The notes under the pieces are model-generated. The model had not been told where the DNA came from and did no database searches. It was given only the letters and a program-made list of their open reading frames with translations. From Euryhalocaulis caribicus (GTDB taxonomy: Bacteria; Pseudomonadota; Alphaproteobacteria; Caulobacterales; Maricaulaceae), in assembly GCF_000412185.1 (NCBI RefSeq), contig NZ_ASJA01000002.1, positions 1-64,000 of the forward strand: a stretch of DNA of 64,000 nucleotides. Direction: 5' to 3'. Of this stretch, positions 37,503-47,233 are shown in pieces (within the stretch, counting starts at the first letter, position 1; each line of letters starts with the position of its first letter). Both the position numbers and the translations under genes were made by a program.

Positions 37503-38704
37503 CGTTTCACGTTCCCATCGAGTGTTTCCGCGATGCGCGCCGCCAGACGGGCGGCCACTTCGCGCTTGGTCAGGCGCGGCCAGCGGTCTGTCCCATCCCC
37601 GCTCACCAGCGCAATCTCGTTATCGTCGCCGCCCATCGCATCCCCGGACACGTCATTGGCGACGATCCAGTCCGCGCCCTTTTTATCAAGCTTGGCGCGG
37701 GCATTCTGTTCCACGTCGCAGGTCTCTGCGGCAAAGCCGATGACCAGCGCCGGGCGGGGATCGGATCCCGCTACGCCTAGCAGGATGTCCGGATTCTCCG
37801 CAAGGGCAAGCGAAGGCGGCGCGCCGCCCGTCTTTTTCTGCTTCTTCTCTGCGGCGGTTTCAGGGCGCCAGTCGGCCACCGCCGCCACGCTGACGAAGAC
37901 ATCGGCGGGCAGCGCGTCATGCACGGCGCGCTCCATCTCCCGCGCGGTCTCGACCTCGACGCGTCGCACGCCCGCCGGGGCGGGAAGCGCGGTCGGGCCG
38001 GAGACCAGCGTCACCTCGGCGCCCAGCGCGGCCAAGGCGGAGGCGATGGCGTATCCCTGCTTGCCGGAGGAGCGATTGGCGAGATACCGCACCGGGTCCA
38101 CCGGCTCATGCGTCGGCCCCGCGGTCACCACCGCTTTTCTGCCCGCTAAAGGGCGGGCGCCGCCCTCCAGCAGCGACAGGATTTCATCGGCGATGGCGTC
38201 CGGCTCGGCCATGCGGCCCGGGCCGTATTCGCCGCAGGCCATGTCGCCCTCGTCCGGGCCGATAAAGCGCACGCCGTCGGATTTGAGGGTCTCCAGATTG
38301 CGCCGGACGGCCGGATGCTCCCACATGCGCACATTCATCGCCGGGGCCATCAGCACCGGCTTGTCGGTCGCCAGCAGCGTTGTCGAGGCCAGATCATTGG
38401 CCAGGCCATTGGCGCATTTGCCCATCAGGTCGGCCGTGGCCGGGGCGACGACGACCAGATCGGCGCTGCGCGACAGCTCGATATGGCCCATCTCCGCCTC
38501 GTCAGTCAGGTCAAAGAGATCGCCATAGACGGTGTCGCCGGTCAGGGCGGAGACCGAGAGCGGGGTGACGAATTCCGCGCCCGCGGCGGTCAGGATGGCG
38601 CGCGTCTTCACGCCCCGCTCGGCCAGGCGGCGGATCAGGAACAGGCTCTTATAGGCCGCGATGCCGCCGCCGATGATCAGCAGGATGCGCTTGCTCTCGC
38701 TCAT
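37499..38704 (-). CDS. coaBC: Bifunctional phosphopantothenoylcysteine decarboxylase / phosphopantothenate-cysteine ligase
   Basis: Two consecutive steps of coenzyme A synthesis. The N-terminal CoaC flavoprotein domain (about 1-190) shows GGGIAAYKSL, HIELSR with the active histidine, APAMN and the ACGEYGPGRM substrate-binding clamp. The CoaB ligase domain (about 190-401) begins with TAGPTHEPVDPVRYLANRSS. Length 401 is normal. It lies downstream of ubiB and shares a 4-bp overlap with the secreted-protein gene. Confidence 0.96.
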   Translation of the reverse strand: MSESKRILLIIGGGIAAYKSLFLIRRLAERGVKTRAILTAAGAEFVTPLSVSALTGDTVYGDLFDLTDEAEMGHIELSRSADLVVVAPATADLMGKCANGLANDLASTTLLATDKPVLMAPAMNVRMWEHPAVRRNLETLKSDGVRFIGPDEGDMACGEYGPGRMAEPDAIADEILSLLEGGARPLAGRKAVVTAGPTHEPVDPVRYLANRSSGKQGYAIASALAALGAEVTLVSGPTALPAPAGVRRVEVETAREMERAVHDALPADVFVSVAAVADWRPETAAEKKQKKTGGAPPSLALAENPDILLGVAGSDPRPALVIGFAAETCDVEQNARAKLDKKGADWIVANDVSGDAMGGDDNEIALVSGDGTDRWPRLTKREVAARLAARIAETLDGNVKR

Positions 38705-38755
38705 AGAGGCTCCTGATTAGCAGGGCGCGGCGGGGCTTGGAAGCACAGTCAGGCG

Positions 38756-40318
38756 TCAGGCCAGCCACAGCGCCAGCGCCCCGGCGATGCTGGCCGCGGC
38801 GATCAGCCAGATAGCGAGCGTCGCGGTGGAGCGCGCCTGCCCGATTTCACGCGACAGCTCGTGAACGGTCGGCCCGTCCAGAGCTACGCCGCCGTCCTTC
38901 CAGTGCGCCGCGGCGTCGGCCAGATCCTCGATCGCCTGCGGCATGCGGCGCATGGCGGAGCGCAGGCGGCGGAGATCGTCCAGCGCGTCCAGCGCGACGC
39001 CCTCCGGTCCCAGCTCGGCGCGCAGGAACCTCTCGACGATGGGCCGTGAGGCGGCCCACATATCCAGCGACGGGTCCAGCCGCCGGGCCACGCCCTCCGC
39101 CTGCACCATGGTTTTCTGCAAGAGGACCAGTTCGGGCCGCAGGCGCATATTGAACAGGTCCGTGATTTCCAGCAGCTGCAGGAGCACCCGGCTCATCGAG
39201 ACCTCTTCGGCCTTGCGGCCATAGATCGGCTCGCCCACCGCGCGCAGGGCGGCGGCGAAATCGGCGTGATCGTAATCGTCCTCGACATAGCCGGCGTCGA
39301 AATGGGCGCGGGCGGCGCGATCATAATCGCGCTCCAGGAAGCCATAGATGATCTCGGCCAGGTAGCGCCGCTCGGCCCGGCCCAGCCGACCCATGATCCC
39401 GAAATCGACCGCGATCAGCCGGCCGTCATGATCGGCGAACAGATTGCCCTCATGCATGTCCGCGTGGAACACGCCGAACTCCAGCGCGCTGCCGAGGAAA
39501 GTCTGGATGACGGTTTCGGCGAGCGCGCGCTGGTCGATCCCCGAAGCCTCGATCGCCGCCATGTCGCTGAGCTTGATGCCGTCCACCCAGTTGGTGGTCA
39601 GCACCCGCTTGCCGCAGCGCCGCCAGTCCGGCGAGGGCACGCCGAAATTGTCCAGCCCCGGCGCAAGGTCCGCGAGGTTCGAGGCGGCGGCGGCCTCCAG
39701 ACGCAAATCCATCTCCAGTTGCAGGGAGCGGGCCAGCGTGTCGACCAGGTCCAGCGGGCGGAAGCGGCGCGTGTCCGGCAGGAAGCGATGGGTCAGGCGG
39801 GCGGCCAGCTTCATCGCCTCGATATCGCGCACCACGCGTTGTTCGATGCCCGGGCGCAGGACCTTCACGGCCACGGACTCGCCCTCCGTCGTCACGGCCG
39901 GATGCACCTGGGCGACCGACGCGGCGGCGACGGACTGGCCCAGTTCAGCGAAAAGCGATTCCAGCGGCGCGCCGAACTCCGCCTCGATGGACTCGACAGC
40001 CTTGGCGTGCGGGAAAGGCGGAACGCTGTCCTTCAGCCGGGCGAGGCCGCGCGCGAAGCGTGGGTCGAGAATATCGGCGCGGGTGGAGAGGAACTGACCG
40101 AGCTTCACATAGGAAGGCCCGAGCGCCTCCAGCGCCTGCGCGAAACGCTCGCCGGGATTGTCGGCGCGCTCCGGCTTGGCGAACAGGCGGGTGAATTTGG
40201 AGAACAGGCGGGCGAAAAGCGGCAGGCGCTGGTGATATTCGCGCGGCAGCAGCGCATCGCGGCGGGCGAGCACGAATACAGCGCGCGAAAGCCGCCAGGC
40301 CGACCCGAGACGGCTCAT
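38756..40318 (-). CDS. ubiB: UbiB, ubiquinone biosynthesis kinase-like protein
   Basis: A 520-residue atypical (ABC1/ADCK) protein-kinase-like ATPase needed for ubiquinone synthesis. The diagnostic KxGQ motif is in SYVKLGQFLSTRADI; an alanine-rich nucleotide loop (AAASVAQVHPA), VAVKVLRP, FHADMHEGNLF and VDFGIMGRL follow. The last 25 residues form a hydrophobic membrane anchor. Its ATG directly follows the ubiE stop, so translation is probably coupled. Confidence 0.95.
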   Translation of the reverse strand: MSRLGSAWRLSRAVFVLARRDALLPREYHQRLPLFARLFSKFTRLFAKPERADNPGERFAQALEALGPSYVKLGQFLSTRADILDPRFARGLARLKDSVPPFPHAKAVESIEAEFGAPLESLFAELGQSVAAASVAQVHPAVTTEGESVAVKVLRPGIEQRVVRDIEAMKLAARLTHRFLPDTRRFRPLDLVDTLARSLQLEMDLRLEAAAASNLADLAPGLDNFGVPSPDWRRCGKRVLTTNWVDGIKLSDMAAIEASGIDQRALAETVIQTFLGSALEFGVFHADMHEGNLFADHDGRLIAVDFGIMGRLGRAERRYLAEIIYGFLERDYDRAARAHFDAGYVEDDYDHADFAAALRAVGEPIYGRKAEEVSMSRVLLQLLEITDLFNMRLRPELVLLQKTMVQAEGVARRLDPSLDMWAASRPIVERFLRAELGPEGVALDALDDLRRLRSAMRRMPQAIEDLADAAAHWKDGGVALDGPTVHELSREIGQARSTATLAIWLIAAASIAGALALWLA

Positions 40319-41086
40319 CTAGATGGCCCAGCCGATATGCAGCGCCGCGACGCCGCCGGCAAAGTTCGTATACGAAACATTCCGGAAGCCGGCCTGGCGG
40401 ATTTCGCCAGCGAAGGTTTCCTGATCGGGAAAACGGCGGATGCTTTCAACAAAATAGCGATAGGGCGCGTCATCGCCGGCCACCAGCTTGCCCATCGCCG
40501 GGATCATGTGATCGGAATAGAGATCATAAAAACGCTGGAAGGCGTCGAAAGTCGGCCGTGACATTTCCAGGCACAGGAACCGGCCGCCGGGTTTCAGCAC
40601 GCGTCGCATCTCCGCCAGCGCGGCCGGGCGGTCGGTCATGTTGCGGATGCCAAAGCCCGCCATCACGCAATGGGCGCTGCGGTCCGCAAAGGGGAGCTTT
40701 TCCGCATCGCCCTGCGCCCAGTCGACCTTTCCCGCGTCCTTGCGCGTCAATCCGGCCTGCAGCATGGCGGCATTGATATCGACGACCACGGCGCGGCCCG
40801 GATCGCCGCCACGGCGGCCGCGCGCCTTTTCCGCCATCCGGACCCAGCGCAGGGCCAGGTCGCCCGTGCCGCCGGCGATGTCATAGAGCATTTCGCCGGG
40901 CTGCGGATTGGCGCGCGCCACGACGATGTCCTTCCAGACACGGTGCGCGCCGCCGGACATGACATCGTTCATCGCGTCATAGCGATCGGCCACGCGATCG
41001 AACACGCCGCGCACGAGGGAGGATTTCTCCCCCCGCGGCACGTCGCGTTCACCGAAAGGAACCGTGTCTTGAGCGCGCTCTGTCAT
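40319..41086 (-). CDS. ubiE: Demethylmenaquinone/ubiquinone C-methyltransferase
   Basis: SAM-dependent C-methylation of the ubiquinone ring. Motifs: [20 protein letters not shown] at the N-terminus, [13 protein letters not shown] for SAM binding, and [21 protein letters not shown] start at ATG 41086 ([12 protein letters not shown]), 255 residues; a GTG at 41119 would add eleven residues. The stop codon touches the ubiB start. First gene of the ubiE-ubiB-coaBC-dut group. Confidence 0.94.
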   Translation of the reverse strand: MTERAQDTVPFGERDVPRGEKSSLVRGVFDRVADRYDAMNDVMSGGAHRVWKDIVVARANPQPGEMLYDIAGGTGDLALRWVRMAEKARGRRGGDPGRAVVVDINAAMLQAGLTRKDAGKVDWAQGDAEKLPFADRSAHCVMAGFGIRNMTDRPAALAEMRRVLKPGGRFLCLEMSRPTFDAFQRFYDLYSDHMIPAMGKLVAGDDAPYRYFVESIRRFPDQETFAGEIRQAGFRNVSYTNFAGGVAALHIGWAI

Positions 41087-41155
41087 GACGGGCGGCACCT
41101 TAGACGAGGCCTCCGCCACGCGCTATGCGTCGGCGCCGCGCAGCGGCGGCGGGCT

Positions 41156-41815
41156 TCAGTCCGCCTTGCCGCGGGACAGGATGGGGCAGACGACGCCGGT
41201 GCCGCCAATGCCGCAATAACCGTCCGGATTCTTTTCCAGATATTGCTGATGATAATCCTCGGCGAAGAAGAAATCGGGGGCCGGGGCGATTTCCGTGGTG
41301 ATGCGGCTTTCGCCCCTGGCGTCCAGCGCGTCCTGATACATGGCGCGGCTATACTCGGCCGCTTCGGCCTGCGCCGAGCCGTGCGTGTAGATGGCGGAGC
41401 GGTATTGCGTGCCGATATCATTGCCCTGACGCATGCCCTGCGTCGGGTCGTGCGCCTCCCAGAAGGCGCGCAGCAGATCCTCATAGGCGACGATGGACGG
41501 ATCATAGACCACGCGCACCGCCTCCGTATGGCCGGTGCGCCCTGAACACACTTCCTGATAGGTCGGGTTGGGAGTCATGCCGCCCTGATAACCGACGGCC
41601 GTGATCCATACGCCTTCCATCTGCCAGAAAATGCGCTCCGCGCCCCAGAAACATCCCAGACCGAAATCGGCGATTTCCAGATGCTCCGGATAGGGCCCCT
41701 TCAAAGGGTTTCCGGTGATGGCGTGATGGTCAGCCGTGCGGATCGGCTCATCCCGGCCGGGCAGAACACGGCGCGGGTCTGGCGAGGCGGTTTTTTCGGA
41801 GTTGCCGAACAGCAT
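41156..41815 (-). CDS. msrA: Peptide methionine sulfoxide reductase MsrA
   Basis: Reduces methionine-S-sulfoxide in proteins. The active-site [11 protein letters not shown] is near residue 54, and [23 protein letters not shown] follows, with [22 protein letters not shown] further on. The 219 residues include the N-terminal extension seen in E. coli-type enzymes. A cysteine near the C-terminus (VVCPIL) may serve as the resolving residue. The gene stands alone on the minus strand. Confidence 0.95.
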   Translation of the reverse strand: MLFGNSEKTASPDPRRVLPGRDEPIRTADHHAITGNPLKGPYPEHLEIADFGLGCFWGAERIFWQMEGVWITAVGYQGGMTPNPTYQEVCSGRTGHTEAVRVVYDPSIVAYEDLLRAFWEAHDPTQGMRQGNDIGTQYRSAIYTHGSAQAEAAEYSRAMYQDALDARGESRITTEIAPAPDFFFAEDYHQQYLEKNPDGYCGIGGTGVVCPILSRGKAD

Positions 41816-41910
41816 GGGCGCGACTTTCGCAGATCAGTCAATAAAACCGGTTTCGATCACATAAACCCGTTATTGCGAAATGAAAGTGCGCCGCTGCTCA
41901 CAATTGCGTG

Positions 41911-42177
41911 TCAGTGGTGAAAAATCTTGCGCTCTCTCCGCACCCGTCCGGCCATGGCGATCAGAGTCGCGCCCATCACCATGCTGAGCGCCCAGACCCA
42001 GAACTGGTCCAGCGGGCGGACGCCGAAGCGGTGAATGTCCGAAATTGTAAGAAAGTCCGGCGCTGCCGCACGCGTGGAATGGGCGATGTCCGAGCCGAAA
42101 AGAATGATCGCGCCAAGGATCAGAAAAAGCCCGGCCCAGCGGACAAGACGGCGGGGCCCCGATATGCGCTTCGACAT
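41911..42177 (-). CDS. Small membrane protein of unknown function
   Basis: 88 residues with two predicted membrane spans (about 14-30, AGLFLILGAIILFGS, and about 60-76, FWVWALSMVMGATLIAMAG), a positively charged N-terminus and a basic C-terminus (RVRRERKIFHH), suggesting both ends are cytoplasmic. The loop between is about 30 residues. No family recognised. Confidence 0.65.
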   Translation of the reverse strand: MSKRISGPRRLVRWAGLFLILGAIILFGSDIAHSTRAAAPDFLTISDIHRFGVRPLDQFWVWALSMVMGATLIAMAGRVRRERKIFHH

Positions 42178-42342
42178 TTAGCGTCCCTCGCTACTGGCAA
42201 TGGCGGCGGGCCGTTCCGGCTGAGAAAACCATAACCCGTCCTGCAAAAAAATTTAAGACACGCGGCAAACAGTGCGCGTAGGCGCTTGTCGCAGCCAATC
42301 ATGACATGATAAGGGCGGCGCCTTCGCGACATGCAAAGCGCG

Positions 42343-42433
42343 GGTGAGGTGGCCGAGTGGTCGAAGGCGCACGCCTGGAACGCGTGTAGGCGGTGCTCCC
42401 GTCTCGTGGGTTCGAATCCCACCCTCACCGCCA
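42343..42433 (+). tRNA. tRNA-Ser (anticodon GGA)
   Basis: A 91-nt class II tRNA including the encoded CCA. Acceptor arm GGTGAGG/CCTCACC, D-arm GGCCGAGTGG, anticodon stem CACGC/GCGTG with loop CTGGAAC (anticodon GGA at 42377-42379, reading UCC and UCU), a long variable arm, and T-arm GTGGGTTCGAATCCCAC. The discriminator is G at 42430, as serine tRNAs require. Confidence 0.97.
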
Positions 42434-42465
42434 CTTTGCATGTCAGGCGAGTCTCTCCGCCAAGC

Positions 42466-43716
42466 CTATTCCGTCTCGACCCTCACATCCCGCCAGACCA
42501 TGCGGTGGTCCGAACTTTCGATCGGGTAGCCGGGGCCGACGAGGCTGTAATGCGGGTGACCGGGAGCGGGCCAGACGACGCCCGTGCGGACGGTTTCCAG
42601 GCAGGCGCGTGAAGGGATCACGTAGTCGAGGCGCAGATTGCCGACGCCGGATTCGGCATCGTCCCCGAAATCGGCGGTTTGCTGCGCCGGCGGCCCGGAT
42701 TTGCCGATATTGGCGCCGCCCTGCCGCACCGCCGCCGCGGCCCCGCCCCGGCTTTCCGGCGCATCCCGGTCAGCGGTTTCAGGCTGATCCAGCAGACGGT
42801 TGATCGCCCGGCGGGCCAGATCATCGCCGTCATGCGGGTCGGCGTTGAGATCCCCCAGAATTACGAAACAGGCGCCGGGCGCCAGGCCGCCTTCGACGCC
42901 CGTGTCGTCATAGATGTATTCCCCCGCACCGCCGACATAGTCCGACCAGAAACGGATTTCGTCGTGATTGCGCTTGCCGTTGCGGTCCTCCGGCCCGTCA
43001 AAGCTGGGCGGGGTCGGGTGGCTGGCGAGGATATGAACGCTCTTGCCGCCGATGAGGACGGGAACATCCCAGTGGCTTTTCGAGGACAGGCGGAAATCGG
43101 CCAGCGCGGCCGCGTCATACCAGTCCGCGGGCAGCAGCGCGCCGGGCATATCCTTCCACAGGAATGTCTGGAAGGTGCGCCCCGCGCTTTCGGCCAGCGG
43201 GTATTTCGACAGCAGGACCATGGCGTACTGGCCGGGAAACTCGCCATAGCCGAACGCGTCGCCGCCATAGGCGCGGGAGCCGGGCTGCGGGCTGACCGCG
43301 CCGTCGCGGTCGAGATCATGGCCGGAGGGCAGGCCGGTATTGGAGGGAGCCAGGAAGACATAGGGATAATCGATGGGCGCGGCGCCGTTCTGGCTGACGC
43401 CCAGATAATTTTGCCGGAAGAGCGCGATGGCCTCGCCCGCCGCGTCATAGTCGAACTCATTGAGGAGAAGGACGTCAGGCGCGGCGCGCTGGATGATCTC
43501 GGCGACCTTGCGGGCCTGCGCGTCGCCGCTCCTGAGGTCTGCAATCAGTGCGCCTTCGGCCGGACGATTGAGATAGGCGTTGAAGGTGACGATGCGCACC
43601 GCCCCCTCCGTCCGGGCCGGGAAAATATCCGGTTCGGGTCCGGGGGCGGTCATACAGGCGGACAGAGGCGAAACCAGTATCAGAGCCGCAAAACCAAGCC
43701 AGTGAAAACCACGCAT
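42466..43716 (-). CDS. Endonuclease/exonuclease/phosphatase family lipoprotein
   Basis: A 416-residue EEP-superfamily protein. The start at 43716 (MRGFHWLGFAALIL) has GGAGG eight bases upstream and gives a lipoprotein signal peptide with lipobox LSAC. EEP motifs present: VRIVTFNAYLNR, LLLNEFDYD with the metal-binding glutamate, ILASHPTPPSFDGPED, VILGDLNADPHDGDD and a late SDHRMVWRDV, which supplies the catalytic histidine. Substrate unknown; secreted nucleases and phosphodiesterases belong to this family. The 3' end is 32 bp from the tRNA. Confidence 0.88.
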   Translation of the reverse strand: MRGFHWLGFAALILVSPLSACMTAPGPEPDIFPARTEGAVRIVTFNAYLNRPAEGALIADLRSGDAQARKVAEIIQRAAPDVLLLNEFDYDAAGEAIALFRQNYLGVSQNGAAPIDYPYVFLAPSNTGLPSGHDLDRDGAVSPQPGSRAYGGDAFGYGEFPGQYAMVLLSKYPLAESAGRTFQTFLWKDMPGALLPADWYDAAALADFRLSSKSHWDVPVLIGGKSVHILASHPTPPSFDGPEDRNGKRNHDEIRFWSDYVGGAGEYIYDDTGVEGGLAPGACFVILGDLNADPHDGDDLARRAINRLLDQPETADRDAPESRGGAAAAVRQGGANIGKSGPPAQQTADFGDDAESGVGNLRLDYVIPSRACLETVRTGVVWPAPGHPHYSLVGPGYPIESSDHRMVWRDVRVETE

Positions 43717-43924
43717 CGGGACCGCCTCCCAGTCATCGCACAAGGCCACCTTTAGGGACGGTCTGAAACAGTTTTGTAAAGCCGCGCTGCGGCGCGTCCA
43801 GACGGCATGCCAGCCGAATTCGGTCCCGCCGCCATCGACACCGTTCCAAGCCATTGGCCGGCGTGATAATTTTCCGCGAGGCGGCCTTCATTCCCGGCGC
43901 GCCTCACAGATGGGAGGACAGGCG

Positions 43925-44779
43925 ATGGACAGCGCGCAGACGGAGTCGCCGCAGGACCAAGCCTTGCGGCGTTATCACGAAAGGCGCGAAGCCTTTGACC
44001 GCGACGGCTATGTCATCTTCGAAAATATCCTTTCCGAAGAGGAGACGGCGGCGATCCGTGCGGCGCTGGCGCCGTGGATGAACCGCACCGGGCGCAATGA
44101 TTTCGAGGGGCTGAGCACCAATCGCGTCTACGCCCTTCTGGCCAAGTCACCCGTGTTCGCTGATCTGGCGGCCCATCCGCTCGCCATGGCTTTTGTGGAG
44201 GGGGAGCTGGGGACCAGCTGCCTGTTATCGGCCTGTCTGGCGATCAATCTCCATCCCGGCGAAAGCGTGCAGCCCTGGCATCACGATGACAGCCATATCG
44301 ACATGCCGCGTCCCCGAAAGGCCTGCGGGGTCAGCGCCTTCTGGGCGATTGACGCCATGACCGAAACCAATGGCGCGACGGAAATCCTGCCCGGCAGCCA
44401 TCTGTGGCCGGAAGACGACATCCCCGGCGCCGTGGCGGCGGAGCACTTCGCCGATCGCAACAGGCGGGATGCGGGGGACGATCCGGGGGCGCGGCCGGAC
44501 GCCATGAAAGTCGTGATGCCGGCCGGGTCCCTGATGCTGGCCAAGGGCACGTTGTGGCATCGCGGCGGAGCCAACCGTTCCGACGCGCCGCGCCTTATCA
44601 TCACGCCGCAATACTGCGCCGGCTGGGCGCGCCCGCTGGAGAATATGTCGCTGGCCGTGCCGCCCGCCATCGCCCGCGGGCTGCCCGCGCGCGCCCGCGA
44701 GCTCCTGGGCTATTCCATCCATGAACCCTTCATGGGTTATGTCGATGGCGCGCATCCGCGGCGGGTTCTGGAAAATTGA
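43925..44779 (+). CDS. Phytanoyl-CoA dioxygenase family protein
   Basis: A 284-residue Fe(II)/2-oxoglutarate dioxygenase of the PhyH family. The N-terminal segment is DGYVIFENILSEEE. The HxD iron site is in WHHDDSHIDMP; the distal histidine and 2-oxoglutarate-binding arginine are in TLWHRGGANRSDAPR. I start at ATG 43925, seven bases after GGAGG; ATG 43910 is an alternative. It is about 100 bp upstream of a succinate-semialdehyde dehydrogenase gene on the same strand. Substrate unknown. Confidence 0.9.
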   Translation: MDSAQTESPQDQALRRYHERREAFDRDGYVIFENILSEEETAAIRAALAPWMNRTGRNDFEGLSTNRVYALLAKSPVFADLAAHPLAMAFVEGELGTSCLLSACLAINLHPGESVQPWHHDDSHIDMPRPRKACGVSAFWAIDAMTETNGATEILPGSHLWPEDDIPGAVAAEHFADRNRRDAGDDPGARPDAMKVVMPAGSLMLAKGTLWHRGGANRSDAPRLIITPQYCAGWARPLENMSLAVPPAIARGLPARARELLGYSIHEPFMGYVDGAHPRRVLEN

Positions 44780-44880
44780 GGCCGGGCTGAGGCCGCCCTG
44801 CAGAGGACGGGAACGCAAGTTGAGGCCTGCGGGTTGCTGTGTCTGAAAATTCCTTTGAGATCAGCAAGGACGACGCCTCC

Positions 44881-46263
44881 ATGAGCAAGCCCATCGTGAC
44901 GATCAATCCGGCCACCGAAGAGACGCTGGATCGCTATCCCCTTATGAGCGACGCGGAGGCAGGCGATGCGGTAAGCCAGTGCCATGAGGCGTTCCGTAGC
45001 TGGCGCCTGGAGCCCGCGGCTGAGCGCGCGAAAATCATCAAGGCGATTGGCAAGGCGCTGCGCGACAACAAGGAAGAGCTGGCCGAACTGATGACGAAGG
45101 AAGTCGGCAAGCTGAAATCCCATAGCGTTCAGGAAATCGAGCTATGCGCCGGGATCTGTGACTGGACGGCGGAGAACGGCCCCGGCTTCCTGGAGGATGA
45201 AGAGCGCGAGGTCGAGAACGGAACGCGCGGCATCATCACCTATTCGCCCATCGGCGTGATCTACGGCATCCAGCCGTGGAATTTCCCGGCCTATCAGGTG
45301 ATCCGCTATTCCATCGCCAATCTGATGGCGGGCAATGGCGTATTGCTGAAGCACGCGGCGAACTGCACCGGCTCCGGCAAGATGCTGGAGCGGATCTATC
45401 GCGAGGCGGGTTTGCCGGAAAACCTGTTCACGGTGCTGACCATCGATCACGACCAGTCCGACAGGATCATCGAGAATGATCTGGTGCGCGGCGTCACCCT
45501 GACCGGCAGCCCCGTCGCGGGGAAAATTATCGGTGAAAAAGCCGGCGCCAAGCTGAAGAAAACCGTGCTGGAGCTGGGTTCCAACGACGCCTATGTCGTG
45601 CTGGAGGACGCCGATCTGGAGCAGGCGGTGAAGATGTGCGTGATGGGCCGGGTCTATAATAATGGCGAGACCTGCGTGGCCGCGAAACGCTTCATCGTCG
45701 TCGACGCCCTTTATGACGCGTTCAAGGACGCCTTTGTCGAAGCCATGAAGGCGGTCAAGACCGGCGACCCGTTCGATGAGGAATCCGGGCTTGGCCCCAT
45801 GGCGCGCGAGGATCTGCGGTCTGATCTGCACGAACAGGTGGAGGAGAGCGTCAAGAAGGGCGCGAAAATTCTCTGCGGCGGCGAAATACCGGACGGCAAG
45901 GGCTATTATTACCCCGCCACGGTGCTGGGCGATGTCGAGCCCGGCCAGCCCGCCTATGACGACGAACTGTTCGGCCCCGTCGCTTCGCTGATCCACGCCA
46001 AGGATCAGGACGACGCCATGCGCATCGCCAATGACAGCCGTTTCGGCCTTGGCGGCGCGATCTTCTCGAAAGACGTGAAAAAGGCCACCGAACTGGCGTC
46101 GAAGCATTTCGACACCGGCATGGTGTTCATAAACGGCTTTGGTCTGGCGACGCCCAACATGCCCTTCGGCGGGGTGAAGGATTCCGGCTATGGCCGCGAA
46201 CATGGCGGCTTCGGCATCCGTGAATTCGTGAACGCCAAGGCGATTGTGGTGGTCAGCGAATAG
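44881..46263 (+). CDS. NAD(P)-dependent succinate-semialdehyde dehydrogenase-type aldehyde dehydrogenase
   Basis: 460-residue aldehyde dehydrogenase. The NAD-binding segment includes QPWNFPAYQVIRY, the catalytic region has LELGSNDAYVVLEDADLEQA with the general-base Glu, and the nucleophile Cys lies in NNGETCVAAKRF. The C-terminus has NMPFGGVKDSGYGRE HG-type motif. I start at ATG 44881 (MSKPIVTINP); a GTG at 44839 would add 14 residues. By family it oxidises succinate semialdehyde or similar short aldehydes in GABA or polyamine catabolism. Confidence 0.9.
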   Translation: MSKPIVTINPATEETLDRYPLMSDAEAGDAVSQCHEAFRSWRLEPAAERAKIIKAIGKALRDNKEELAELMTKEVGKLKSHSVQEIELCAGICDWTAENGPGFLEDEEREVENGTRGIITYSPIGVIYGIQPWNFPAYQVIRYSIANLMAGNGVLLKHAANCTGSGKMLERIYREAGLPENLFTVLTIDHDQSDRIIENDLVRGVTLTGSPVAGKIIGEKAGAKLKKTVLELGSNDAYVVLEDADLEQAVKMCVMGRVYNNGETCVAAKRFIVVDALYDAFKDAFVEAMKAVKTGDPFDEESGLGPMAREDLRSDLHEQVEESVKKGAKILCGGEIPDGKGYYYPATVLGDVEPGQPAYDDELFGPVASLIHAKDQDDAMRIANDSRFGLGGAIFSKDVKKATELASKHFDTGMVFINGFGLATPNMPFGGVKDSGYGREHGGFGIREFVNAKAIVVVSE

Positions 46264-46275
46264 GTCGCGGCGCGC

Positions 46276-46557
46276 TCAGGAGAGATAGCCGGGAAGCTGG
46301 CGCTCGAATTCCGGGAAGTAGCGGGCAATGACCCTGATGTCGAAGGCGGCGAGGATCGCCTCTTTCGGCTCCCGGTCCAGCAGAAAGCGGAAGGCGGCGT
46401 CAATCACCCGGTCGGGCGCCGCGCCCGCGCCCGCGCCCAGACGCTGATAATCGGCGCGGGCCAGGGTGACAGAGTGGCGCGTTTGCCCGCCGCCTTCAGC
46501 AACCGTGACATCAAACGCCATCGGGTCCCCGGACCCGGTCTGTGTGACCGAAATCAT
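46276..46557 (-). CDS. Conserved-looking hypothetical protein
   Basis: 93 residues from ATG 46557 (MISVTQTGSGDPMAFDVTV). The second half (RVIDAAFRFLLDREPKEAIL, then FDIRVIARYFPEFERQLPGYL) looks like a soluble helical domain with good codon use. No family recognised. It is convergent with the dehydrogenase gene, 12 bp apart. The longer reading to 46653 is not favoured. Confidence 0.6.
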   Translation of the reverse strand: MISVTQTGSGDPMAFDVTVAEGGGQTRHSVTLARADYQRLGAGAGAAPDRVIDAAFRFLLDREPKEAILAAFDIRVIARYFPEFERQLPGYLS

Positions 46558-46735
46558 GACCGGACGCCTAGCATGAAACCCGCCCGCGCCGCCAGAATGC
46601 GCGCGTGGCGGTAGGACTTTATTCACCATCATTAGCGCAGTCTTGTCAGGCACTTATGCTGTCAGTCTCTGATGATGGCGCTTTATCGCGCCGCAAACCG
46701 TCATACATATGGCTGACGCCGACGAAGGATATTTG

Positions 46736-47233
46736 ATGCTCGAAACCGTGAAACAACTCTGGCCCACGCGGGAAAAACTGACCGGCCCGGCGATTACGCA
46801 GGCCGGGGTGATCCCCTATGCCGTGAAGGACGGAGTCGCGGTTTATCTGCTGGTCACCTCGCGCCGCACGGGGCGGTGGATCTTTCCCAAGGGGGGCTGC
46901 GATGCGGGCGAATCCGCCCCGGAATGCGCCGCGCGGGAAGCCCGCGAGGAAGCGGGCGTGAAGGGCGAAGTCACCGGACCGGCCGTGGGATTCTATCGCG
47001 ACCGCAAGGTGCATCCCATGCGGCGCAAGCTGATTGAGGTGGCGATGTATCCCCTGCGCGTATCGGAACAGCTTGAGGACTGGCCGGAAAAGGACGAGCG
47101 CCAGCGCCACTGGGCGACGCTGGAGGAAGCCCGCAAGCTTCTGACCACGCCGGGGCTGTTCGAACTGGTTGAGCGCGCCGAGGAACATATCCTGGCCGCG
47201 CACGAGGCGTCAGGCGCGGGACATCAGGCTTAG
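46736..47233 (+). CDS. Nudix hydrolase
   Basis: 165-residue Nudix hydrolase. The Nudix box GGCDAGESAPECAAREAREE, then AGV, is complete, including the REAREEAG catalytic helix. The pattern SRRTGRWIFPKGG before it resembles diphosphoinositol-polyphosphate or diadenosine-polyphosphate hydrolases. I start at ATG 46736 (MLETVKQLWP), seven bases after GAAGGA; ATG 46709 lacks a ribosome-binding site. Its end overlaps the convergent pit gene by 24 bp. Confidence 0.92.
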   Translation: MLETVKQLWPTREKLTGPAITQAGVIPYAVKDGVAVYLLVTSRRTGRWIFPKGGCDAGESAPECAAREAREEAGVKGEVTGPAVGFYRDRKVHPMRRKLIEVAMYPLRVSEQLEDWPEKDERQRHWATLEEARKLLTTPGLFELVERAEEHILAAHEASGAGHQA